Assembly: GCF_001427635.1 (NCBI RefSeq)
Contig: NZ_LMHA01000002.1
Span: 620,001-684,000 of the forward strand
Source of the DNA: Pseudoxanthomonas sp. Root65
GTDB taxonomy: Bacteria > Pseudomonadota > Gammaproteobacteria > Xanthomonadales > Xanthomonadaceae
Direction: 5' to 3'
DNA length: 64,000 bases
Below, one piece after another: positions 1 to 8,089 of this stretch; position 1 is the first letter of the stretch, and the number at the start of each line of letters is the position of its first letter. The notes below the pieces were generated by a model. That model made no database searches and was not told where the DNA came from. It saw only the letters and a program-made list of their open reading frames with translations. Position numbers and translations under genes: made by a program.

Positions 1-52
1 GCTCGGTGACCAGCGCGAACCAGGCCAGGGCGGGAAGGAGGGAAGGATTCAT
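1..52 (-). CDS. N-terminal fragment of a hydrophobic protein, possibly a LysE-family exporter
   Basis: An ATG at 52 on the minus strand opens a frame reading MNPSLLPALAWFALVTE before it runs off the window. The short hydrophobic start followed by ALVTE is how many LysE/EamB-type amino-acid exporters begin, just before their PGPN motif, but that motif lies outside the window. An AGAGG element sits about 14 bases upstream, which is rather far. Only 17 residues are visible, so the family is a guess; that it is the start of a membrane protein is more secure. Confidence 0.35.
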   Translation of the reverse strand, partial: MNPSLLPALAWFALVTE

Positions 53-199
53 GTCGGCATCTTAAACCTCTGCTTACAACTCTCGTCTGATTTTTGGGAT
101 TTTTCTGAGGGAATCCCCCTCGTAACGTGTCGCTTCGTCGGGCAGGCCATGCCTCCCGCCCACTCCTGATCTCCCCAAGCCATGCCAGGACACTCCCCC

Positions 200-1300
200 A
201 TGTCGAACCGACCTCTCCGCGTCGGCATCATCGGTGCCGATGCACAGGCCAGCTGGGCCGGCGCTTCCCATGTTCCCGCGCTTGCGGCACAGCCGTCGCT
301 GGTGCTCGCTGCCGTCGCCACCCGTCGCGACGCCAGCGCGCAGGCTGCCGCCGCCGCCTTCGGCGCCGAGCGGGCCTATGGCGATCCGCTGGCGCTGATC
401 GCCGACGACAGCATCGACGTGGTCACCGTCGCGGTGAAGGTGCCGGACCACCATGCGCTGGTGATGGCCGCCCTGGCGGCGAACAAGGCCGTCTACTGCG
501 AAGCCCCGCTGGGCGCCACGCTGCAGGAAACCGATGCGATGGCCGCCGCCGCGGCGGGACGGCACACCGCCATCGGCCTGCAGGGCCGCCACAACCCCTC
601 GGTGCGGCGCGCGATCGCGTTGATCGCGTCCGGCGCGATCGGGCACGTGCTGTCGGCGCAGGTGCGGGCCACGACCTTCGGCTTCGGGCCGACCACGCTC
701 AGCCGTTACGACTACTTCAACAAGCGCGCGTCGGGCGCCAGCTTCCTGACGATCACCGTCGCGCATGTGCTGGACATCATCGAGGCACTGCTGGGCGGGA
801 TCGTCGAGGTCGATGCGCGGACCCGGACGGTGTGGCCGCAGATCGCGGTCGTCGATACCGGTGCGGCCTCGGCCCGCGAGATTCCCGACCATGTCGACCT
901 GATCGCCGCGACCGCGCGGGACGCATCGGTGTCCGTGCAGGTGCTGGCGGGCGTCGAACACGATCCGCACTTCGTCATCGAGGTGCGGGGCTCGGCGGGT
1001 TCGCTGCGACTGAGCGGCCATCACCCGGCCGGCGCGCAGGTCGGCGACCTGGCGCTGACGGCCAGCGTGCCCTTCGACAGGCCGGATGCGCCCGTCGCCG
1101 ACGGCGTGGGTCCGACCGCCGCGGCCTTCTGGAATGGCGCGGCCATCAACGTCGGCGAGGTCTACGCCAGTCTTGCGCGCGATATCGCAGCGGGCACGTT
1201 CCACACCCCCGGCTTCGCGCACGCCGCGCACAACCGCCGCCTGATCGCCGCCGTGGAGCGAGCGGCGGATACCGGCATGCGGCAGCGGGTGTACGCATGA
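200..1300 (+). CDS. Gfo/Idh/MocA-family NAD(P)-dependent oxidoreductase (Gal80-like)
   Basis: The product begins MSNRPLRVGIIGADAQASW, a Rossmann GxxGAxA-type nucleotide fold, and carries the family landmark after the second beta-alpha unit as VYCEAPLG, where most members have EKP. That substitution, and the overall layout, resemble the Gal80-like subgroup, some of which are regulatory rather than catalytic. An in-frame ATG at 182 adds six residues (MPGHSP), but AGGA sits ten bases before 200, so I chose 200. The length of 366 residues is normal. The gene lies 28 bp upstream of an SDR gene on the same strand and probably forms an operon with it. The substrate is unknown. Confidence 0.8.
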   Translation: MSNRPLRVGIIGADAQASWAGASHVPALAAQPSLVLAAVATRRDASAQAAAAAFGAERAYGDPLALIADDSIDVVTVAVKVPDHHALVMAALAANKAVYCEAPLGATLQETDAMAAAAAGRHTAIGLQGRHNPSVRRAIALIASGAIGHVLSAQVRATTFGFGPTTLSRYDYFNKRASGASFLTITVAHVLDIIEALLGGIVEVDARTRTVWPQIAVVDTGAASAREIPDHVDLIAATARDASVSVQVLAGVEHDPHFVIEVRGSAGSLRLSGHHPAGAQVGDLALTASVPFDRPDAPVADGVGPTAAAFWNGAAINVGEVYASLARDIAAGTFHTPGFAHAAHNRRLIAAVERAADTGMRQRVYA

Positions 1301-1328
1301 TCCTTTCCCACCAGACCCGGAGAATCCC

Positions 1329-2216
1329 GTGAACGACAGGACACCTTTCGACAGCACCCGGCGCGACGTTGTGATGGGCATGGCGGCCGGGGTTGCCGCG
1401 CTCACCGTCGCGGCCAGCGACAGGGCCACCGCCGCGACGCCCGGCCGCAGCCGTACTCCGGCCGGTAGCGCACCGTCGCAAGACCTGCGCGGCAGGCGAG
1501 CGCTGGTCACGGGTGCGTCGCGCGGCATCGGCGCCGGTATCGCGCTGGCCCTGGCCGAACGCGGAGCCGATGTGGCGATCACCTATCTCAACTCGGCGGA
1601 CGCAGCGGCGTCGGTCGTGCGGAGTATCCAGGCGACGGGCAGGCGCGGTGTCGCGATCCGCGCGGACAGTGCGGATCCGGCGGCGATCCGGCGCTCGATC
1701 GACGAGACCGTGAGCGGCATCGGCGGACTGGATATCCTGGTGAACAACGTTGGCATATCCCGCGACGGCCAGTTCGCGCAGATGCGCCTGGAGGACATCG
1801 ATGCGCTGCTGCACGTGAACGCGCGTGCGGCGGTGCTCGCTTCGCAGGCCGCGCTGCCGCATCTGCCGGCCGGCGGCCGCATCATCACCATCGGGTCCTG
1901 CGTGGCGGAGCGTGTGCCGTTCCCCGGCCTGACCGTCTATTCGATGACCAAGTCGGCGATGCTGGCGTTGACGCGTGGCCTTGCACGCGACCTGGGCCCG
2001 CAGGGCATCACTGTCAACCTGGTGCAACCCGGTCCCATCGATACCGACCAGAACCCGGCGGACGGGGCCTGGGCGGATATCAACCGCCGCTTCACATCGC
2101 TCGGCCGTTACGGCGCTCCTGCCGACATTGCCGCCGCGGTGACGTTTCTCGCCAGTCCTGCCGCCGGCTTCATGACCGGCTCGATCATCACCGTCGATGG
2201 CGGTTTCAATGCCTGA
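1329..2216 (+). CDS. SDR-family oxidoreductase with an N-terminal Tat-like leader
   Basis: This is a classical short-chain dehydrogenase: TGASRGIG cofactor loop at residues 61-68, NNVG at 139-142, catalytic Ser190, Tyr204 and Lys208 (YSMTK), and a C-terminal VDGGF. The start is GTG with GGAGA seven bases upstream. The first 50 residues are unusual: STRRDVVMG followed by a hydrophobic, alanine-rich stretch, which looks like a twin-arginine export signal ahead of an otherwise cytoplasmic fold. If the signal works, the enzyme would be exported with bound NAD(P). It follows the Gfo/Idh/MocA gene by 28 bp. Substrate unknown; the nearest sequences would be 3-oxoacyl-ACP reductase-like SDRs. Confidence 0.85.
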   Translation: MNDRTPFDSTRRDVVMGMAAGVAALTVAASDRATAATPGRSRTPAGSAPSQDLRGRRALVTGASRGIGAGIALALAERGADVAITYLNSADAAASVVRSIQATGRRGVAIRADSADPAAIRRSIDETVSGIGGLDILVNNVGISRDGQFAQMRLEDIDALLHVNARAAVLASQAALPHLPAGGRIITIGSCVAERVPFPGLTVYSMTKSAMLALTRGLARDLGPQGITVNLVQPGPIDTDQNPADGAWADINRRFTSLGRYGAPADIAAAVTFLASPAAGFMTGSIITVDGGFNA

Positions 2217-2234
2217 TCGCCACGCGGGTGGCGA
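2217..2234. terminator. Hairpin after the SDR stop codon
   Basis: A perfect 7-bp stem (TCGCCAC / GTGGCGA) with a GCGG loop begins on the base after the SDR stop. There is no U-tract, so it is at best an atypical terminator between convergent genes. Confidence 0.35.
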
Positions 2235-2324
2235 CCACGGAGAGTGGGCATCGATCGGCCGGATGCGCCGGTGCTCCGCGCAAGGCGTGCGCCGCGGTGG
2301 CTCGCGGATCGGGGAACGGCCGAC

Positions 2325-2585
2325 TCAGCCGTCGTCGCCGCGGATGCGCGTCACGCGCTGGCGGTAGGCACGCAGGTTGTCGCCATCGATGCGGGTGCGC
2401 TGGGTGCCCTTGACCTCGTCGATCTTGCGGTCGCTGCCGGTGACCGGCTTGGCCACCACCTCGGTCTCGCGCTCGAAGGCGTGCGACTTGTCGGTGTTGC
2501 GGTAGTAGCGGTAGATCGCCCAGTACAGCGCGGCGGCGCCGGTGGGGCCCAATGCCAGCAGCCATAGGCCGTTGTCGTCGCTCAT
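2325..2585 (-). CDS. 86-residue single-span membrane protein, last gene of the SPFH operon
   Basis: The product starts MSDDNGLWLLALGPTGAAAL, giving one N-terminal membrane segment (about residues 7-26), then a charged cytoplasmic-looking tail. The ATG overlaps the stop of the preceding zinc-ribbon gene by four bases (ATGA), so translation is probably coupled. I do not recognise the family. Its place as the third gene after the SPFH and zinc-ribbon genes suggests that it belongs to the same membrane complex. Confidence 0.7.
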   Translation of the reverse strand: MSDDNGLWLLALGPTGAAALYWAIYRYYRNTDKSHAFERETEVVAKPVTGSDRKIDEVKGTQRTRIDGDNLRAYRQRVTRIRGDDG

Positions 2586-3907
2586 GCGCCTGCCCAGATG
2601 ATCCAGAGGGCGATGCCCTCCAGGAAGGTGCCCACGGTCAGCGCGGTGAGCAGCAGTTTCCACTGTTGCACGGGCACGCTGCCCATCGTTTCGCCGGTGC
2701 GGCCGTTGACGGCGATGTAGTGCAGCAGGCCGCCGTTCTTGCCGGGCTGGTGGTACGAATACAGCCAGACCGGCAGGTACATCGACACCCAGCGCGTGCC
2801 GTGCACGTCCAGGCGTTCCTGTTCCCAGCGCACGCCGCGGTCATAGCGGTGGACGGAGCCTTCCACCTGCGCGCGGGCGATCGACAGCAGCTGGTCTTCC
2901 AGCCGCGGGCGCAGCTGTTCGACGTCGGTGTCGCGCTTTTCCGAGGTGAAGCCGGACAGGTAGGAGGCGTTCCACTTCACCGCGTTCTTGGTGTCGAACG
3001 GCAGGATGGTGTTGATGATGTTCTGCGTGTTGACCTTGACGTCCAGGTTGCCGCGCTCGCGGGAGGATTCCAGCGGCAGGTCGTCGACGGTGAAGTCCAC
3101 CGCGCGCTCCACCTGGTAGACGTCGGCGTCGTAGTAGGTCTTCTTGTTCTTGTCGGTGCCGCGCGTGTAGGTGCGGGTGAGGATCTCGCCCTTGCCGGCG
3201 AGCTCGGCGCTGGCGTTGCCGTCGACGATCATGTAGGGCAGGTAGACGCCGACGACGTTCTCGGGCGAGAACTCGTCCTTGAACGCCTTCAGCGCGAACA
3301 GCCGGCGCTTGTCGACGAATTGGCGGATGCGCGCGACCGCATCGTCCTTCTTGATGCGGAACGGCAGCACGGCGTCGGGCACGGCGCCGTTGGCGATCTG
3401 CTCGTTGACGCCGAACACGTGGCGGCACCAGTGGCAGCGGGCGGTCATGGTGCTTTCGGTGTTGACCATCACCTCGGCGCCGCAGCCGGTGCACTTGAAG
3501 GTCATCAGGCTGGCGACATCGGCATCGATGGCGCGCGCGCCGCTGGCGATCACGGTGCCGCGCAACTGGTCCAGCCCTTCGCCCAGGCCGAACTCCTCCT
3601 CGACCCGCGCGCCCACCCATTCGTTGCGGCAGTACAGGCAGACCAGCACGTCGCTGCCCGGCTTGTGGCGGATGTCGGTGGCGCCGCACTTCGGGCAGCG
3701 GTTCAGGCCGTCCTTCAGCTCGGCCGCGGCGGTGTCGAGGGCGACCGGATCGGGCGCCTCGATTTCCTCGCGGATCGCGTCGGGCAGGGTGGCGGGATCG
3801 ACCGGGAAGGTCCCGGGCAGCGGTGGCACCTCCTGCGGCGAGCCGGGGCCCGACACAGGAGGGACCGGCGGCAACGGCGGTGGCGCCGGACGGTGGGGGG
3901 TGGACAT
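2582..3907 (-). CDS. Zinc-ribbon membrane protein (TFIIB-type ribbon, YdjG-like)
   Basis: A proline-rich N-terminus is followed by two zinc-ribbon halves: CPKCG with CLYC near residues 72-93 and CTGCG with CHWC near 138-160. A large middle domain without recognised motifs follows, and then a hydrophobic C-terminal segment close to the end (TALTVGTFLEGIALWIIW). It lies 12 bp downstream of an SPFH/SHOCT gene. A zinc-ribbon transmembrane protein next to an SPFH protein recalls the YdjG-YdjI pair of Bacillus subtilis, which works with a PspA homologue at the membrane; that parallel is inference from architecture. Length 441 residues, on the long side. Confidence 0.65.
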   Translation of the reverse strand: MSTPHRPAPPPLPPVPPVSGPGSPQEVPPLPGTFPVDPATLPDAIREEIEAPDPVALDTAAAELKDGLNRCPKCGATDIRHKPGSDVLVCLYCRNEWVGARVEEEFGLGEGLDQLRGTVIASGARAIDADVASLMTFKCTGCGAEVMVNTESTMTARCHWCRHVFGVNEQIANGAVPDAVLPFRIKKDDAVARIRQFVDKRRLFALKAFKDEFSPENVVGVYLPYMIVDGNASAELAGKGEILTRTYTRGTDKNKKTYYDADVYQVERAVDFTVDDLPLESSRERGNLDVKVNTQNIINTILPFDTKNAVKWNASYLSGFTSEKRDTDVEQLRPRLEDQLLSIARAQVEGSVHRYDRGVRWEQERLDVHGTRWVSMYLPVWLYSYHQPGKNGGLLHYIAVNGRTGETMGSVPVQQWKLLLTALTVGTFLEGIALWIIWAGA

Positions 3908-3919
3908 GCGTGCGTCCGC

Positions 3920-5068
3920 TTACAGGCCCAGGGCCTTCGCCTTCAGCGCGTCGTAGTCGGACTGGGTGATCAGGCCGAGGTCGAGCATTTCCTTGGCCTT
4001 CTTCAGCTTGGCCACCGGATCGTCCGCCGCGGGCGCGGCGGGCGCGACCGGTTGCTGCATGTTGCCGATGCCCATCATGCCGCTGGCCATGCCCACGCCC
4101 ATCAGGCCGGCGGCGCCACCGGTCTCGCCGGCGGACTGGATGCCCTGGGCCACGCTGGCCTGCAGGTTGGAATTGCCGCGTGCACCGGACAGCGCATCGG
4201 CGCGCTGCACGGTCTTCAGCAACTCACGCGTGTTGGCGTCGTACTCGATGGAGACGATGGCGGTCTTGACGATGGCCAGCCCACGATCCGACTTCCACTG
4301 GTAGCCCTGTTCGACCGCCGCCGACAGGCTCTGCGCGAAGCCCAGCGAATCCTGCTGCAGCTTGGTGATGCGGTTACCCTTGGACGGATCGTTGGTGTAC
4401 AGGCTGAAGGCCGGGGCGAGCGAGCCGACCACCTCGTTGAACAACTGGCCGGCGGCCGCGTTGTCCAGGTCGGTGAAGTCGAACACCTTGCCCGGCTGCA
4501 GGTAGCTGGCCGGCACGAAGTTCTTCACGAACAGGATGGGGTCGACGATCTTCAGCGTGTACGAGCCGCGCGTGACCGCGCCGACCTGGGTGTTGAGGAA
4601 GCCGTCGTCCCAATAGATCTCGGACTGCGTGCCGAAGCGGTTGTCAGGCAGTTCCTTCAGCGAGACGAAGAACGCAGCCTGCTGCGAGCCCGGCTGACCG
4701 CCGAACTTGAAGCGCTCCCAGCTCTGGGTGATGAAGGTCGACACGATGCCGTCGCCGGCGAAGATCGACTTGGAGTTGAGGTCGTCCGAGCGCCACTCGT
4801 AGCCGCCCGGCTCGGCGACGAACGCGGTGATCGCGCCGTCCTGCATCAGCAGCAGGCCGTAGCCTTCGGGCACGACGATCTTCGAGCCGTTGGTGATGAT
4901 GTTGGACGAGCCGCTGGTGTTGGAACCGCGCCCGGCGTTGGTGCCCTGCGGCACCGCGCCGAACAGCGCCGCCGTCGAGGGCAGGCCCTGCGGCACCGTG
5001 TAGAAGTCCTTCCACTGGTCGCCCAGCACGCCACCGACCGCACCCACCACCGCCTGTACAAGACCCAT
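3920..5068 (-). CDS. SPFH/band-7 protein with C-terminal SHOCT domain (YdjI-like)
   Basis: The 382-residue product begins MGLVQAVVGAVGG, then shows a stomatin-like (SPFH) body from about residue 50 to 290, a glycine/methionine-rich linker, and a C-terminal SHOCT motif (LGLITQSDYDALKAKAL). This order matches the YdjI/COG4260 group rather than classical stomatins, which have an N-terminal membrane anchor. The start at 5068 has GGAG seven bases upstream; an extension to 5110 lacks one. It heads a three-gene operon with a zinc-ribbon membrane protein and a small membrane protein, and probably oligomerises on the inner membrane. Confidence 0.82.
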   Translation of the reverse strand: MGLVQAVVGAVGGVLGDQWKDFYTVPQGLPSTAALFGAVPQGTNAGRGSNTSGSSNIITNGSKIVVPEGYGLLLMQDGAITAFVAEPGGYEWRSDDLNSKSIFAGDGIVSTFITQSWERFKFGGQPGSQQAAFFVSLKELPDNRFGTQSEIYWDDGFLNTQVGAVTRGSYTLKIVDPILFVKNFVPASYLQPGKVFDFTDLDNAAAGQLFNEVVGSLAPAFSLYTNDPSKGNRITKLQQDSLGFAQSLSAAVEQGYQWKSDRGLAIVKTAIVSIEYDANTRELLKTVQRADALSGARGNSNLQASVAQGIQSAGETGGAAGLMGVGMASGMMGIGNMQQPVAPAAPAADDPVAKLKKAKEMLDLGLITQSDYDALKAKALGL

Positions 5069-5244
5069 GACATCGCTCCGTGATTCGCGACGGGTAGGGG
5101 CACCCGCCAAGCGTGACCGAGTATACAGAGCGCTACGACAGCTTCATGGCGCAGAGGTCATGCGCCGGACCTGCCGGAGGTCATCCCGGCGCAGCGCTGC
5201 GCCGGGCGTGAACCGCGCGTCAACGCCGCCGGGGGCGCACTGGC

Positions 5245-5250
5245 GATACT
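5245..5250 (+). promoter_or_regulatory. -10-like element (GATACT) six bases before the antiporter ATG
   Basis: GATACT is followed by exactly six bases and then the ATG at 5257. A transcript starting the usual 7 bases after a -10 element would begin at the A of the start codon, so the mRNA may be leaderless. No convincing -35 is seen. Confidence 0.4.
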
Positions 5251-5256
5251 GCAGCG

Positions 5257-6492
5257 ATGGATGCCTATGTGCTCGCGCTGACGCTGATCGGACTCGCCCT
5301 GCTGGGAGCGGCGTGGATGCCGCACCTGCTGGCGCGGCATCCGCTGACGCTTCCCATCGTCTACGTGCTGGTGGGCGCTGGCCTTTACGCCCTGCCGCTG
5401 CCGTTGCCGCCCGCCGACCCGATGCGCTTCCCGGCGGTGGCCGAGCGCCTGACCGAGCTGGCTGTCCTGGTGGCGCTGACCGGGGTGGGGCTGCGCATCG
5501 ACACCCGCTTCGGCTGGCGTGCGTGGGCGGTGACGTGGCGGCTGCTCGGCATCACCATGCCGCTGACCATCCTGGCCGGCCTGTGGCTGGGGCAGGTTTG
5601 GCTGGGCTATGGCGTGGCCGCCGCCGTGCTGCTCGGCGCGGTACTCGCGCCGACCGATCCGGTGCTGGCGTCGGACGTGCAGGTGCATCCGCCCGGCGAG
5701 GGCGGCGAGGATCCGGTGCGCTTCGCCCTGACGTCCGAAGCCGGGCTCAACGACGGCCTGGCGTTTCCCTTCGTCTGGCTGGCCGTGGCGTTGGCGCTGG
5801 AGGCGGCGGGCGAACCGATGGCATGGAGCCGCTGGTTGCTGCTGGACGTGGGTTGGCGCGTGCTGGGGGGCGTCGCGATCGGTGCGGTGGTCGGCTACGG
5901 GCTGATGCACCTGATCTTCCGCAGCGAGCGCGAGCCGACGCTGTCCGGCAGCGAGGATGGCCTGGCAGCGCTGGCGATCACGCTGCTGGTCTATGGCGTG
6001 GCCGAGCTGTGCCATGCCTATGGGTTCCTCGCCGTGTTCGTGGCCGCGCTGGTGATGCGCCAGTCCGAGCGCGACCATGCCTACCACGCCACCCTCGACC
6101 GTTTCGCCCACCAGTGCGAGAACCTGCTGATGGCGCTGCTGTTGTTGTTGCTGGGCGGGGCCCTGGCCAGCGGCATCCTGCACGCGCTGGGGTGGCGGGA
6201 GATCGTGTTCGCGCTGGTCTTCGTGCTGCTGGTGCGGCCGTTGGCCGGCTGGCTGGGCCTGTGGGGCCTGCGACTGCCGGCCCGCGACCGCTGGACGATC
6301 GCCGTGTTCGGCGTGCGCGGGATCGGTTCGTTCTACTACCTGGCGTTCGCGACGCATCAGGCGGACTTTGAAGAGGCGCCGGCGTTGTGGGCGGTGGTGT
6401 GCCTGGTGGTGGTGCTGTCGATCCTGATGCACGGGCTGAGTGCGCAGCGGGTCTTGGGTTGGCTTGATCGCCGCCGGCGCGGACGCCGCTGA
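5257..6492 (+). CDS. CPA1-type cation:proton antiporter
   Basis: A polytopic inner-membrane protein of 411 residues with about eleven to twelve hydrophobic spans. The signature motifs of NhaP/NHE-type exchangers are present: APTDPVLASD at 131-140 and SEAGLNDGLAFP at 160-171, which hold the Asp residues needed for ion binding. A third conserved stretch, VFGVRGIGSFYYLAFA, lies near residue 350. The protein ends with a short arginine-rich tail and lacks the long cytosolic domain of eukaryotic relatives. It probably exchanges Na+ or K+ for H+. The gene stands alone between the SPFH operon (divergent) and a small membrane gene. Confidence 0.88.
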   Translation: MDAYVLALTLIGLALLGAAWMPHLLARHPLTLPIVYVLVGAGLYALPLPLPPADPMRFPAVAERLTELAVLVALTGVGLRIDTRFGWRAWAVTWRLLGITMPLTILAGLWLGQVWLGYGVAAAVLLGAVLAPTDPVLASDVQVHPPGEGGEDPVRFALTSEAGLNDGLAFPFVWLAVALALEAAGEPMAWSRWLLLDVGWRVLGGVAIGAVVGYGLMHLIFRSEREPTLSGSEDGLAALAITLLVYGVAELCHAYGFLAVFVAALVMRQSERDHAYHATLDRFAHQCENLLMALLLLLLGGALASGILHALGWREIVFALVFVLLVRPLAGWLGLWGLRLPARDRWTIAVFGVRGIGSFYYLAFATHQADFEEAPALWAVVCLVVVLSILMHGLSAQRVLGWLDRRRRGRR

Positions 6493-6522
6493 TTCCGGCA
6501 CGGGTGCCTGCGCATTGTCCGG

Positions 6523-6536
6523 TTGATCGCGATCAA
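6523..6536. promoter_or_regulatory. Perfect FNR/ANR-type box
   Basis: TTGATCGCGATCAA matches the FNR consensus TTGAT-N4-ATCAA in every fixed position. Its centre lies 61 bp upstream of the ATG of the YgaP-like gene, compatible with an FNR-activated start about 40 bp downstream of the box. No strong -10 can be seen, as expected for an activator-dependent promoter. Confidence 0.6.
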
Positions 6537-6590
6537 TGCGCACACAGCGCGTCCGCGCGACGCTGGAGGCTCCTGTCAGGAGGTGGCGCG

Positions 6591-6773
6591 ATGAACGCGA
6601 ACGTGGGCGGTTTCGACAAGGGCGTGCGCGTGGTCGTCGGCGCGGTGCTGATCGGCTGGGCGCTGATCGGCGGTCCATGGTGGGCCTGGCTCGGCGTGGT
6701 GCCGTTGGCCACCGGCCTGTTCAACGTCTGCCCGCTGTACCGGCTGCTGGGCGTCAACACCTGCCGGCGCTGA
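6591..6773 (+). CDS. YgaP-like transmembrane protein (DUF2892)
   Basis: A 60-residue inner-membrane protein with the DUF2892 layout: an amphipathic MNANVGGFDKGVRVVVG start, two hydrophobic spans separated by GGPWW, and the conserved tail NVCPLYRLLGVNTC. The start at 6591 is decided by a near-perfect AGGAGGTG ribosome site; an upstream extension to 6504 is not protein-like. The domain occurs in E. coli YgaP fused to a rhodanese; here it stands alone, without the rhodanese. A perfect FNR box upstream suggests induction when oxygen is low. Confidence 0.85.
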   Translation: MNANVGGFDKGVRVVVGAVLIGWALIGGPWWAWLGVVPLATGLFNVCPLYRLLGVNTCRR

Positions 6774-6793
6774 CGCCCGGGCCTGAAGCCCGC

Positions 6794-7273
6794 TCAGCCG
6801 CGGACCGCCGCCTCGATCCTTGCCACGTCGATCTTCTGCATCGTCATCATCGCCTCGAAGGCGCGTTTGGCCACCGCGGGGTCCGGGTTGGCCATGGCGT
6901 CGGTCAGCACGCGCGGGGTGATCTGCCAGTTCAGGCCCCACTTGTCCTTGCACCAGCCGCAGGCGCTCTCGCGGCCGCCGTGGCCGACGATGGCGTTCCA
7001 CAGCCGGTCGGTTTCTTGCTGGTCATCGGTGGCGATCTGGAACGAGAAGGCCTCGCTGTGCGTGAACGCCTCGCCGCCGTTCAGGCCGATGCAGGGAATA
7101 CCGCAGACGGTGAACTCCACCGTCAGCACATCGCCTTCCTTGCCGGACGGATAGTCGGCCGGCGCGCGGTGCACGGCTTTCACTGCACTGTCGGGGAAGG
7201 TCTTCGCGTAGAAGTTCGCGGCTTCTTCGGCATCGTGGTTGTACCAGAGACAGATCGTGTTCTTCGGGGTCAT
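6794..7273 (-). CDS. VOC-family protein (PhnB-like)
   Basis: The product MTPKNTICLWYNHDAEEAANFY... is a PhnB/3-demethylubiquinone-methyltransferase-like vicinal oxygen chelate protein of 159 residues. Typical features are the WYNHDAEEAA start, GLNGGEAFTHSEAFSF in the middle, and CGWCKDKWGLNWQITPR near residue 105, followed by the family ending on a helical FEAMMTMQKID. Upstream in-frame methionines reach 7318, but the family normally begins with the PKN strand. It lies 81 bp after a RibD-like reductase gene on the same strand. Its ligand is not known; members of this group often are uncharacterised stress or antibiotic-related proteins. Confidence 0.82.
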   Translation of the reverse strand: MTPKNTICLWYNHDAEEAANFYAKTFPDSAVKAVHRAPADYPSGKEGDVLTVEFTVCGIPCIGLNGGEAFTHSEAFSFQIATDDQQETDRLWNAIVGHGGRESACGWCKDKWGLNWQITPRVLTDAMANPDPAVAKRAFEAMMTMQKIDVARIEAAVRG

Positions 7274-7354
7274 GGTGTGCTCGGTGTCGGGTGGGATGAA
7301 GGGGGTGCGCGCGATCATCGCGCGGGGGTGAAAGGAAGGGGTGAAGCATGGGCA

Positions 7355-7972
7355 TCAGTCATGGGCGAACGAGCCGCTGCGCACGTCGCCATCGCGCAGA
7401 TAGCGGCCGATCACCACGCCGGCCGGCGTGGTACGCGTGGCTGCCAGCCGGAACGCCGCCGGCTGCGTGCCGTCGTCGAACAGCCGCTTGCCGCGACCGA
7501 GCAGCAGGGGATAGACCAGCAGACGCAGTTCGTCCACCAGGTCGGTGGCGAGCAGTTGGTGCACCAGCTCGCTGCTGCCCTGGGTGATCAGATCCGGCCC
7601 GTCGCGGTGTTTCAGCGCACGCACGGCCGGGACGATGTCGGCGCCCAGCGCATGGCTGTGCTGCCACGCCAGCGTCTCGGGACGGTGGGTGGCGACGTAC
7701 TTGGTGACGCCGTTGAAGGCGTCGGCGATGCCGCCGTGCGGCGCATCGCTGGCCACCTGCGGCCAGTAGCCGGCGAAGATGTCGTAGGTGCGGCGTCCCA
7801 GCAGCAGCGCGAAAGGGTGCGCGAACAGGCCGTCCATCGCCTCGTCGTCGCCCTCATACGGCCACACCCAGCCGCCGTGCGCGAAGCCGCCGCTGCGATC
7901 TTCGTCCGGGCCGCCTGGCGCCTGGATGACGCCGTCGACGCTGGTCATGGCGGCCACGATGAGTCGGCGCAT
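7355..7972 (-). CDS. Dihydrofolate reductase-family protein (RibD C-terminal-like)
   Basis: The 205-residue product starts MRRLIVAAMTSVDGVIQAPG, the standard opening of the RibD_C/DHFR-like group, with LLLGRRTYDIFAGYWP near residue 57 and ITQGSSELVHQLL (NADPH-binding GS segment) near residue 130. It is too divergent and lacks the deaminase domain to be RibD itself. It probably reduces an unknown small molecule with NADPH. It is followed by the VOC gene and could be cotranscribed with it. Confidence 0.83.
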   Translation of the reverse strand: MRRLIVAAMTSVDGVIQAPGGPDEDRSGGFAHGGWVWPYEGDDEAMDGLFAHPFALLLGRRTYDIFAGYWPQVASDAPHGGIADAFNGVTKYVATHRPETLAWQHSHALGADIVPAVRALKHRDGPDLITQGSSELVHQLLATDLVDELRLLVYPLLLGRGKRLFDDGTQPAAFRLAATRTTPAGVVIGRYLRDGDVRSGSFAHD

Positions 7973-8089
7973 GGTTGTGCTTCCCGGCGGATCGATGTGT
8001 CCGCCTCTCTTCCACGACGACCGGCAGGACCGGAAATCGACAGGCGAGGGAGCATCCGTCCGCGCGGGATTCCGGCGGACGCGACGCCG

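Noticed and set aside
2552..5083. An 843-codon open frame on the plus strand opposite the SPFH and zinc-ribbon genes
   Set aside because: The minus strand encodes clear zinc ribbons and an SPFH/SHOCT protein with good spacing and ribosome sites; the plus frame has no recognisable domain and a composition typical of antisense frames.
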